From contig JADJRL010000003.1 of the NCBI GenBank assembly GCA_016712225.1, positions 4,663,501 through 4,727,500 on the forward strand: a stretch of DNA of 64,000 nucleotides, read 5' to 3'. Of the stretch, positions 44,575 to 52,925 are shown piece by piece (position 1 is the first letter of the stretch; each line of letters begins with the position of its first letter). A program made the position numbers and the translations under genes. Source of the DNA: Candidatus Defluviibacterium haderslevense (lineage in GTDB: Bacteria; Bacteroidota; Bacteroidia; Chitinophagales; Saprospiraceae). The notes under the pieces are model-generated. The model made no database searches and was not told where the DNA came from. It saw only the letters and a program-made list of their open reading frames with translations.

Positions 44575-45708
44575 ATGAATGTCACCAGTTTTAAAGCAGG
44601 AAAAAACGTACAACGATATCAATATAAGAGTTTTGAACCCAATATAGTTGATATGCCTTGGCAAATTGACAATGCTGAACTAAATATGCTGCTAAGCATA
44701 GCCAATATCAAAATGGGCGAACTCAATGCATATTCACAACTGATACCCGATGTTGATTTTTTTATCAAAATGCATGTTTTAAAAGAGGGTACCAAAAGTA
44801 GCCGGATTGAAGGAACACAAACCAATATAGACGAAGCCATACAAAAAGCTGAATACATAAAAGACGATAAAAAGGAAGATTGGCAAGAAGTTCAAAACTA
44901 TGTGCAAGCTATGAATCATGCTATCGAAAATTTGGAAAAATTACCCCTGAGCAATCGATTATTAAAAGAAACACATTCAATTCTGCTGCAAGGCGTAAGG
45001 GGTACACATAAGTTGCCGGGTGAATTTCGCCAAAGTCAGAACTGGATAGGTGGTAGCAGCTTAATAGATGCGACATTTATACCTCCTCACCAAGACAGTG
45101 TAGCTGATTTAATGGCAGATTTAGAAAGATTTTTACACAATGATAACACTCCTGTTCCGCATTTAATAAAGATAGGTATTGCCCATTACCAATTTGAAAC
45201 CATTCACCCGTTCCTAGATGGTAATGGTCGGATTGGACGTTTACTGATTACATTGTATTTGGTCAGTAATCATTTGCTACACAAACCAACACTATATTTA
45301 TCTGATTTTTTTGAACGAAACAAATCGCTGTATTATGAAAATCTAAACAGAGTACGAAACCACAATGATTTAACACAATGGCTGAAATACTTTTTAGAAG
45401 GTGTTCGTAGTACTTCAGAAAACGCTATCCAGACATTTAAACATATCATACAAATCAGAACAGAAGTAGAACACAAAATTATTTCTTTAGGAAAAAAGCA
45501 AGCATTGGCAAAATCATTTTTGCAGTTTTTATATGGAAAACCCATTACTGATGCCAATGATGTAGCGAAAGATTTAAACATCAATATATCAACCGCTTTA
45601 AGATTGATAGAAGATTTTATTAAGTTGGAAATACTAATAGAAGTTACTGGGTTTAAACGCAATCGAATTTTTGCATTCGACGATTATATTAAACTTTTCA
45701 GATCGTGA
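44575..45708 (+). CDS. Fic-domain protein with N-terminal inhibitory motif
   Basis: The 377-residue protein has the Fic core HPFLDGNGRIGR (about 204-215), which transfers AMP or another nucleotide part to target proteins. An upstream helix carries S-x-x-x-E-G (KSSRIEGTQ), the inhibitory motif of class II Fic proteins, so activity is self-restrained. A winged-helix-like end (about 320-375: ITDANDVAKDLNINISTALR) resembles a DNA-binding domain. It lies 295 bases right of the tRNA array as a single gene, at the border of mobile and chromosomal DNA. Confidence 0.88.
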   Translation: MNVTSFKAGKNVQRYQYKSFEPNIVDMPWQIDNAELNMLLSIANIKMGELNAYSQLIPDVDFFIKMHVLKEGTKSSRIEGTQTNIDEAIQKAEYIKDDKKEDWQEVQNYVQAMNHAIENLEKLPLSNRLLKETHSILLQGVRGTHKLPGEFRQSQNWIGGSSLIDATFIPPHQDSVADLMADLERFLHNDNTPVPHLIKIGIAHYQFETIHPFLDGNGRIGRLLITLYLVSNHLLHKPTLYLSDFFERNKSLYYENLNRVRNHNDLTQWLKYFLEGVRSTSENAIQTFKHIIQIRTEVEHKIISLGKKQALAKSFLQFLYGKPITDANDVAKDLNINISTALRLIEDFIKLEILIEVTGFKRNRIFAFDDYIKLFRS

Positions 45709-45990
45709 GTAACATTGGTAAAATAGAACGTCACACGTAAAACAGAATTATAAAACTATTTCGTGGGAAATTAAGCTATATAAATCACATTACTGTTATT
45801 GCAAATATCGTGATAATAAACAGTCCAAATATTGGACCGATACAAAACAATAATTTTATTTAGAAAATAGGCTCAAGACTTGGTAATATATCAACAAAAA
45901 CGAATCCTTTCATAACTCCTTTAATAAATTCTCAAACTTTAAACCAACAATATTTTAATAAAACAGAAAACAATATTATATTTACACTGA

Positions 45991-47460
45991 ATGAGAATAA
46001 CTGTTATTTGGATTTTTTGCTTGACTTCAATACAACTTTTATTGAGCCAAAATAAATATGACTATACTTGGACTTTTGGTAAGAATTCCGGTAATAATAA
46101 CTTGAACCGAATATTTTTTTCTGATACTGGAATTATTAGAATAGATAGTGTAGTTAGTAATTTTGATATCGAAGGAGATAAAACATTTATATGTAATCGA
46201 AATGGAGATCCCGTTGTATTATTCACGAATTGTTCTGTATTAGATATTAATCTTGATACTTTAAAAGGGAATCATACTTTAAGAAATAATAGACAATTGT
46301 CTTGGTGCTATGATCCTTTGCACTATTCCTACCCATTTGATCAAACTATGCTGATTTTACCTGATGTTCAAAGAAAAAATTTTTATCCAATTTTATTAAT
46401 AGATGTCGGACCAATTTCGTTTGAACTAGATTCATTAAAGTCCCCATTTTATGGTTCATTATTTTCTATGGAATTGGATCTAATAACAAACCATTTAAAC
46501 AATAATTGGAACCAAGTTCATTATGATACATTTGCTCCAGGCCATCTTACAGCATGCCTACAAGATAACGGTAAAGATTGGTGGATTATAGTTCCACTAG
46601 ACGCAAGTGTTTGTTATTTAATATATGAATATACCTCGGCTGGATTGAATATCGTTGGAAGAACATGTGTTGGTAATAAAATTTATGGCGAGTTTGATTT
46701 CGTTAACTCCACAACATTTAGTCCAGACCGAACAAAGTATGCTCGATATTGTCCTAGGTATGGCGTTCAACTGTTTGATTTTGATTCAAAAACGGGAGCC
46801 ATTAACAGACCAAAGTATTTCCATGAAGAAGGAGGTCGTCAGCCATTTGGTGGAATTTGCTTTTCTCCCGACTCTAAATTATTATATGTATTCTCAATAG
46901 ATTCTTTATACCAATATGATCTTACCTCTGATCATGTAGAAAGTTCAGGAATATTAATTGATACATTGGACCGAAGTACCGGGAAAACAAATATTTCAGC
47001 ATTTAATTCTGGACGCATAGGTCCAGATGGTAGAATTTACATAGGTGGATTTGCAGGAGGCCATTACCTCAGCGTAATTAATAATCCCAACTGTAGAGGA
47101 AAGAAATGCGAACTTATTCAACAAGCTGTTCGATTACCTGGCAATCATGATTATACTATGACGTATGCTCCTTATTTCTATGATTTCAAAGGAGTAAGAG
47201 AATGTAAAGAAACGAATTCAGTTGACTCAAAGGAGGAAAACTTAAAGGTTTTCGAGAAGAGAGGTGATTTAATTTATTATAATTTTAAAGACAAGTCAGG
47301 GTGGATATCAATTTATTCTATAAATGGCAAGTTAATTAAAACAATGAAAAATGTCTCACCAAGTGGTGTCATAAACATTGAGGATTATACACCTGGTGCA
47401 TATTTAATTCAGGTGAATTGGGGATCTTCTCACTATGAATATAAACTGGTCAAGAATTAA
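45991..47460 (+). CDS. T9SS-exported propeller-like protein, first tandem copy
   Basis: The 489-residue protein has a signal peptide (about 1-19). A propeller-like body follows, with repeated blade signatures (FSPDRTKYARYCPRYG, FSPDSKLLYVFSIDSLYQYD, IGPDGRIYIGGFAGG). A short type A sorting domain closes it (about 415-489, IYSINGKLIKTMKN, then PGAYLIQVNW). It is secreted by the type IX system. It is followed after 15 bases by a close paralogue. The middle and C-terminal thirds of the two are nearly the same, and the N-terminal thirds differ more. Confidence 0.75.
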   Translation: MRITVIWIFCLTSIQLLLSQNKYDYTWTFGKNSGNNNLNRIFFSDTGIIRIDSVVSNFDIEGDKTFICNRNGDPVVLFTNCSVLDINLDTLKGNHTLRNNRQLSWCYDPLHYSYPFDQTMLILPDVQRKNFYPILLIDVGPISFELDSLKSPFYGSLFSMELDLITNHLNNNWNQVHYDTFAPGHLTACLQDNGKDWWIIVPLDASVCYLIYEYTSAGLNIVGRTCVGNKIYGEFDFVNSTTFSPDRTKYARYCPRYGVQLFDFDSKTGAINRPKYFHEEGGRQPFGGICFSPDSKLLYVFSIDSLYQYDLTSDHVESSGILIDTLDRSTGKTNISAFNSGRIGPDGRIYIGGFAGGHYLSVINNPNCRGKKCELIQQAVRLPGNHDYTMTYAPYFYDFKGVRECKETNSVDSKEENLKVFEKRGDLIYYNFKDKSGWISIYSINGKLIKTMKNVSPSGVINIEDYTPGAYLIQVNWGSSHYEYKLVKN

Positions 47461-47475
47461 GATTGAAGTGTAATA

Positions 47476-48957
47476 ATGAAAGTACTTTTAGCAATATTTA
47501 TTTGGTCCATATTTACATTAATTGGGGTTGGTCAGAATAAATATGACTATACTTGGACCTTTGGAACGAATATTGGGAGTAATAAGAATTTAAATCGTAT
47601 ATATTTTTCGGATACTGGAATAGTCAAAATTGATAGTTTGCAGAGTAATTTCAACATTTTTGGCGATAAAACTTTTATATGTAATCAAGATGGAGACCCC
47701 ATAGTATTATTTACTAATTGTTCTATTTTGGATAGTCAGCTTGATACCATGTATGGTAATTATACACTTAAGTCAAACAGACGAAATTATTGGTGTTTTG
47801 ATCCTATAGACTATTATTACCCATATGATCAGTCCATGATTATATTGCCTGACAATCATAAAAAAAACATTTTTCCAATTTTATTAATGGATATAGCTTC
47901 TATAGAACGAGATCAAGATTCACTTAAAGCTCTAGATTACGGAATATTATATTCAATGGAAATGAATCTTACAAATACAATTAGCAAAAGGTTAGTCAAT
48001 AATTGGAACCAAGTTCATTTTGATACATTTGCTCCAGGCCATCTTACAGCATGCCTACAAGATAACGGTAAAGATTGGTGGATTATAGTTCCTCTAGACG
48101 CAAGCGTTTGTTATTTAATATATGAATATACCTCAGCGGGATTGAATATTTTAGGAAGAACATGTGTTGGATCTAAAATTTATGGTTATTCTGATGGAAT
48201 AAGTTCAACTTCTTTTAGTCCCGATCGTACTAAATATGCTCGTTACTGTCCTGAATATGGAATTCAACTGTTTGATTTTGATTCTAAAACTGGAGCCATT
48301 AACAGACCAAAGTATTTCCATGAAGAAGGAGGTCGTCAGCCATTTGGTGGAATTTGCTTTTCTCCCGACTCTAAATTATTATATGTATTCTCAATAGATT
48401 CTTTATACCAATATGATCTTACTTCTGATCATGTAGAAAGCTCAGGAATATTAATTGATACATTGGACCGAAGTACCGGGAAAACAAATATTTCAGCATT
48501 TAATTCTGGACGTATAGGTCCAGATGGTAGAATTTACATAGGTGGATTAGCAGGAGGCCAATACCTCAGCGTAATTAATAATCCCAACTGTAGAGGAAAG
48601 AAATGCGAACTTATTCAACAAGCTGTTCGATTGCCTGGCAATCATGATTATACAATGACTTATGCTCCTAATTTCTACGATTTTAAAGGTGTAAGAGAAT
48701 GTAAAGAAACTAATTCAGTTGACTTAAACAATGAAAACTTTGAGGTTTTCGAGAAGAGAGGTGATTTTATTTATTATAATTTTAAAGACAAGTCAGGGTG
48801 GATATCTATTTATTCTATAAATGGCAAGTTAATTAAAACAATGAAAAATGTCTCACCAAGTGGAGTTATAAGCATAGAAGACTTTACACCAGGTGCATAT
48901 TTAATTCAGGCTAATTGGGGGACTTTTCACTATGAATATAAACTTGTTAAGAATTAG
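47476..48957 (+). CDS. T9SS-exported propeller-like protein, second tandem copy
   Basis: The 493-residue paralogue of the preceding gene has the same parts: signal peptide, YDYTWTFGTN start of the mature protein, blades with FSPDRTKYARYCPEYG and FSPDSKLLYVFSID, and an end with the sorting domain. DNA runs of more than 100 bases are identical to the first copy (for example around 46801 and 48298). Gaps occur only in the N-terminal third. The ligand is unknown. The two genes are almost certainly cotranscribed. Confidence 0.75.
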   Translation: MKVLLAIFIWSIFTLIGVGQNKYDYTWTFGTNIGSNKNLNRIYFSDTGIVKIDSLQSNFNIFGDKTFICNQDGDPIVLFTNCSILDSQLDTMYGNYTLKSNRRNYWCFDPIDYYYPYDQSMIILPDNHKKNIFPILLMDIASIERDQDSLKALDYGILYSMEMNLTNTISKRLVNNWNQVHFDTFAPGHLTACLQDNGKDWWIIVPLDASVCYLIYEYTSAGLNILGRTCVGSKIYGYSDGISSTSFSPDRTKYARYCPEYGIQLFDFDSKTGAINRPKYFHEEGGRQPFGGICFSPDSKLLYVFSIDSLYQYDLTSDHVESSGILIDTLDRSTGKTNISAFNSGRIGPDGRIYIGGLAGGQYLSVINNPNCRGKKCELIQQAVRLPGNHDYTMTYAPNFYDFKGVRECKETNSVDLNNENFEVFEKRGDFIYYNFKDKSGWISIYSINGKLIKTMKNVSPSGVISIEDFTPGAYLIQANWGTFHYEYKLVKN

Positions 48958-49096
48958 AAGGAGGACTTAGTCAAGTCAAAAGTAAAGTATTAAAAGTATA
49001 TTTGAAAGAGAATTTCATAAGTTTCAAAAACATGATCAATTTGTAGTGAAGACAAGCTACTTGTAAAATCACTTTCAAAAACAATAATTCTTTTAT

Positions 49097-49636
49097 TTAT
49101 CTCCAATTAATTCTACCATAAAAATTTCCATCTTCAATATTAATTGTGTCTGGAAATTTACCTATAAATGAAGTATCTCTAACTACTTTAGCTCTAAAAC
49201 TACCTCGAATATCACCGTTTTGCTTATTTAGTTCCTTAATTTCAATATAATAATCAGAACTAGGATTTTTTAAAATATAAGTCCCTGTTACTACATCTCC
49301 ATCAGAAATAAATTCACTATATGAAATTCTATTAAATGTATCTAAATAAAAAGGTTCTATTGGATTTAATTGAAATCTTCCAATTTTTAATGATACATAG
49401 TCAATCAAGATTTTGCCTCTAAGTTCACCAAATTCATTATATTTATATATTAAAACACCAATACATGTATCAGGAGTACAATAGTTTCTAGATTTAAATA
49501 CACCAGTTTTTCCTTTCCAAGTTTCCCCATTTAATACTGCTTGTCCTTCGCCAAAAAATCCATTCTCATCAAATGCAGCATCCTTAATGCATGAATAGAT
49601 TAGTAATAATAGAACAGTTGATAATAAATATTTCAT
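49097..49636 (-). CDS. Lipoprotein, 179 residues
   Basis: A signal peptide with lipobox-like LLLIYSC places a lipid-anchored cysteine at about residue 16. The mature part is strand-rich (GQAVLNGETWKGKTGVFK, then GTYILKNPSSDYYIEI) and resembles small beta-barrel lipoproteins of Bacteroidota (DUF6252-like), without a firm family call. It lies on the opposite strand to the propeller genes. No operon partner is close. Confidence 0.6.
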   Translation of the reverse strand: MKYLLSTVLLLLIYSCIKDAAFDENGFFGEGQAVLNGETWKGKTGVFKSRNYCTPDTCIGVLIYKYNEFGELRGKILIDYVSLKIGRFQLNPIEPFYLDTFNRISYSEFISDGDVVTGTYILKNPSSDYYIEIKELNKQNGDIRGSFRAKVVRDTSFIGKFPDTINIEDGNFYGRINWR

Positions 49637-49719
49637 TTATACTATATTGCGAATTTTGACTTGATTGATTTATTTAAATATTTACTTTTATAACTTTATT
49701 ATCACATTTAATACACTTC

Positions 49720-50397
49720 TCAAGCTTTAAATGATGGGCAGTCCACTTTGCTTTTTTGTTTGATTGAATATATCTTAAAGATATAATATAATTTTGCACC
49801 GAATGAATTTATTGGTTCAAAATACTTTTCTTTAACTAATTTATCAGAAAAATAAACGCCGCGATTATAATAAATATAGAAATTTAATCTATTAAGCTTG
49901 TAGCCAAATCTACATGTTGGTCCAAGTTCTATATTATCTTTCAAAACTATTTCATAAAATGGTGAATAGAGATAATGGACTTTAATACTATTTATTATAT
50001 TAACATCAAGTCCAATTGAAAATTCAAATTTATTAATTGCATAACCGAAATGTGCTGAATTTTGAAAGTAATTGAACTTAAAATCTAATTTTGGTTCTTC
50101 TTCAGGGAATCCCAATATAGTTGTTGATGAGAGTGGAATTTTTTTGAATGTATAACCAGGATTCAATTCGATAAACATCTTTGATTTAAATAGATATCTA
50201 ATTTTAATTTCAGCAGCAAGACTTAATTTGTTATAATTTGATTTTGGATAATTTATTAAAAAATAATTCGAATTTTTAGATTGAACTATATTTGAATTAT
50301 CGATTCCAAAACCAGCGCCCAAATACAATTGACTATTTATTTCACTAATTAAAATGAAACATTGAAAAAACATAAAGGCAAAGATTTTTAATCGCAT
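49720..50397 (-). CDS. Outer membrane beta-barrel protein
   Basis: The 225-residue protein has a signal peptide (about 1-22). Alternating strands with aromatic ends follow (YLGAGFGIDNSNI, YTFKKIPLS, HFGYAINKFEFSIGLDVN, CRFGYKLNRLNFYIYYNRG). That is the look of an 8-strand porin-type family protein. It is not recognised beyond that. The basic, cysteine-bearing end (KQKSKVDCPSFKA) is unusual for such barrels, which usually end in Phe. Confidence 0.6.
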   Translation of the reverse strand: MRLKIFAFMFFQCFILISEINSQLYLGAGFGIDNSNIVQSKNSNYFLINYPKSNYNKLSLAAEIKIRYLFKSKMFIELNPGYTFKKIPLSSTTILGFPEEEPKLDFKFNYFQNSAHFGYAINKFEFSIGLDVNIINSIKVHYLYSPFYEIVLKDNIELGPTCRFGYKLNRLNFYIYYNRGVYFSDKLVKEKYFEPINSFGAKLYYIFKIYSIKQKSKVDCPSFKA

Positions 50398-50572
50398 TTA
50401 TCACAAACTAATTAAAAGATAAGTGAAACTTTTCAATACAAAACAAACACTACTTATCTTTGAAAAGATATCCCGATTGTATACTTAACTAAAACCAAAG
50501 ATAGTACTTTAATTAATTGATTTTATTTCTTGGACATACTCATTTTAATGCACAACCCAAAGATCACACAAT

Positions 50573-51259
50573 TCACCATTTCCCCTCTTCTTTCAATATC
50601 AACCTCATCCCTTCGCGCTTTGTCAAGGGCGGTAATTGATATTTAAAAATAAATGAACTAACTCCTATTGGATCTACTCTAGAATGTTGCCTCAATGCCC
50701 AGCCGGCGGCTTTTTGGATAAAAAATTCTTTGCTGGTGGATTGATCCGAAATCATCGATTTTAAAATATCGAAATTCGTTGATTTGGCATACTTCAATTG
50801 CATAATTAGGGCTGAACGACGATACCACATGTTATCAGAGGCTATCCATTTTCTCATGAGTTGAATTTGGGTATCAGGTTCTTTTATGACCAATAAGCCT
50901 ATAATACTTGGTGATAAAAAATCAACCGTGTCCCACCAAGAATCCCGGGCTATATAGGGCTCATAAAAACTAACCCAAGAGGAATTCATACGCCTGAGGT
51001 ATTTACGAGCTACATCAAGAGCCACATAATTGAACTCACGAAAATCAGAACTCCAACATTGCTCAAAAAAATCTTTAAATGCCTGATCTCCCTGCCAGGC
51101 CCATTGATCAAATACTTGTTTCACGATTTCTTTTCGATCTGGGGCCATAACACCATAGTATTCAAATCGATCCTTCATATATGCTTTCATCTGCCCTGCC
51201 CTAACGGCATTGGCTTTAGCTTCAAATTGAAGCTTTATACTATTGAACAAATGGTCCAT
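50573..51259 (-). CDS. AlkD-like DNA alkylation repair protein
   Basis: The 228-residue protein is built of HEAT-like helix pairs, with YYGVMAPDRKEIVKQVFDQW, DFREFNYVALDVARKYL, SWWDTVDFLSPSIIGLLV and KAAGWALRQHSRVDP. This is the AlkD family, a base-excision glycosylase for bulky or cationic alkylated bases. The conserved Trp-Asp of SWWDTVD is in place (the catalytic Asp region). The length is typical of AlkD. It stands alone, with no ada or alkA nearby. Confidence 0.85.
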   Translation of the reverse strand: MDHLFNSIKLQFEAKANAVRAGQMKAYMKDRFEYYGVMAPDRKEIVKQVFDQWAWQGDQAFKDFFEQCWSSDFREFNYVALDVARKYLRRMNSSWVSFYEPYIARDSWWDTVDFLSPSIIGLLVIKEPDTQIQLMRKWIASDNMWYRRSALIMQLKYAKSTNFDILKSMISDQSTSKEFFIQKAAGWALRQHSRVDPIGVSSFIFKYQLPPLTKREGMRLILKEEGKW

Positions 51260-51338
51260 AGGAATCAGAATTAAATCGTTACATTATTTAATAATGAAAA
51301 CCAGTTTGTCATTTTCTAACAAACCTAAAAGGAACTTA

Positions 51339-52214
51339 TTAATTATACAATTGAAAAACCCTCGATAAATTAAATCCTAATTTGATCTCTCCGTTCAACC
51401 AATTTGAATTTGCATCTAACAATGAAGATCTTTCATTCATACCTACCGCATTAGAAAAATGCAATTGAAAAACATGACCTCCTGTTTCTATATCAACTCC
51501 TAAAGAAAGTGGATTATAGGACAATTTATTGGGGAAGCGATTCACTGCATAAGTATAATCTAAAACCAAGGCCATTCTATTGGTGATTTTAAATCGGGCG
51601 CCAAGTTCGCATCCATAGACCAAATTAGGATCAACACTAGTCTTCACCAGATTTCGATATACCATAACGGGTGCCAACTGCAATGAAAAACGATCAGTGA
51701 ATTTTCTTCCAACAGGTAGCTGTACAAAATAACTCAACCGATCACTAAAAACTTCCTGATATTCATTTCCAAATGGGTTCTTCAATGTAATGACATTCAT
51801 TCCTGCAACAATTATTGCAGTGAATGGGAAGGAGTTATTGCCTGATTTTTGGCTGAGAAACTTATATTTGATCATGCCATCCAGTTCTTTATTTCGAGTA
51901 CTTCTACCTACTCCTATGGTGAGATTCTCAATGGGTGCAAAGTCAAAGCTTAAACGCATAGAAGCCTGATCCAATCCAAAAAACTCATATGCTCCACCAT
52001 TTATATCTCCAAAACGGTGCAAAATTCTAAAATCCAAAACACCTTTATGAAGCATTTCAATACTGTGGGCATTTATCACTCTGGTTGATTTAAAAGCATT
52101 GGTTACAACAGTAGTTCCATCATCTACTCCTAATCCATCTAATAAGCTTCCTTCATCTTGTGCATTTAAAACGGACAAACTAAAAAAGCAAACAGCAAAT
52201 ATATATTTAAACAT
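51339..52214 (-). CDS. DUF5777-family beta-barrel protein
   Basis: From the ATG at 52214 the protein is 291 residues with a signal peptide (FKYIFAVCFFSLSVLNAQ). The mature part has STRVINAHSIEMLHKGVLDF, then RFGDINGGAYEFFGLDQASM and IGVGRSTRNKELDG, as in DUF5777 barrels. Such proteins often sit beside c-type haem proteins, and here the neighbour upstream is one. The longer frame from 52265 overlaps that gene and is unlikely. Confidence 0.7.
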   Translation of the reverse strand: MFKYIFAVCFFSLSVLNAQDEGSLLDGLGVDDGTTVVTNAFKSTRVINAHSIEMLHKGVLDFRILHRFGDINGGAYEFFGLDQASMRLSFDFAPIENLTIGVGRSTRNKELDGMIKYKFLSQKSGNNSFPFTAIIVAGMNVITLKNPFGNEYQEVFSDRLSYFVQLPVGRKFTDRFSLQLAPVMVYRNLVKTSVDPNLVYGCELGARFKITNRMALVLDYTYAVNRFPNKLSYNPLSLGVDIETGGHVFQLHFSNAVGMNERSSLLDANSNWLNGEIKLGFNLSRVFQLYN

Positions 52215-52245
52215 AACTTTTGATTTTGATAAATTGAAAAATGAA

Positions 52246-52899
52246 TTAATTATTAGGCGCACCATCCGCTAACCACTTACTGATTTGAGATAGTTGACAA
52301 GAAGATAATTGAATACCATCTTTTGGCATCCGACTATATCCAGTTACATAATTCACCGAACCTTCCAATGAATTATCATTAACGTATTCTAAAACTGCAC
52401 CATAATTATTCAGCGCAACATTTCCTTGAGGGTTCGATCCGCCATGACATCCATTACAATAGGTCTGCAACATTGGAAAAATAGTTCTGTTAAATGATAC
52501 ACTCGAGGTATCACATGCCCCTGCACAATTAATAGTGTTTTGAGCGCCTTGCTTGATCCATAAAGCAATGGTTTTAATTTGATTATCATTTAACAATTCG
52601 TAAGGCTTAGGAGGCATCTTATTACCAAATTCAGATACAATAACTTGATACAATTCACTGGTTTTATAATGCCCCGGATCTACCAATTTTATGATATCAT
52701 AATAATCAGAAATAACAACACCACTTTTGCGGTCTATCACATTATGACATCCACTTTGAGTACAATTTGATTTCAACAATGGCAAAATTTCAGATTCAAA
52801 ACAAATCTCGGGATCTGGAAGACTCGACTTGGTGCATTCAGTAAACATCATGCTAAAAGTAAAGACAATAAAACAGGCAATAAAAAATTTAATCTTCAT
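52246..52899 (-). CDS. Haem-binding (c-type cytochrome-like) lipoprotein
   Basis: The 217-residue protein has a lipobox-like signal (FTFSMMFTEC). It contains two cytochrome-like segments: CTQSGCH (about 47-53, a CxxxxCH variant) and CNGCHGG (about 148-154, classic CxxCH). Each is followed by a MPP/MPK segment that may supply the distal methionine (KMPPKPYELL, YSRMPKDGIQL). This is the planctomycete-type cytochrome C layout. It precedes the DUF5777 barrel gene on the same strand. The odd spacing of the first site may prevent haem attachment there. Confidence 0.75.
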   Translation of the reverse strand: MKIKFFIACFIVFTFSMMFTECTKSSLPDPEICFESEILPLLKSNCTQSGCHNVIDRKSGVVISDYYDIIKLVDPGHYKTSELYQVIVSEFGNKMPPKPYELLNDNQIKTIALWIKQGAQNTINCAGACDTSSVSFNRTIFPMLQTYCNGCHGGSNPQGNVALNNYGAVLEYVNDNSLEGSVNYVTGYSRMPKDGIQLSSCQLSQISKWLADGAPNN

Positions 52900-52925
52900 A
52901 ATATAAATAAAATTTTAAAAATAAA

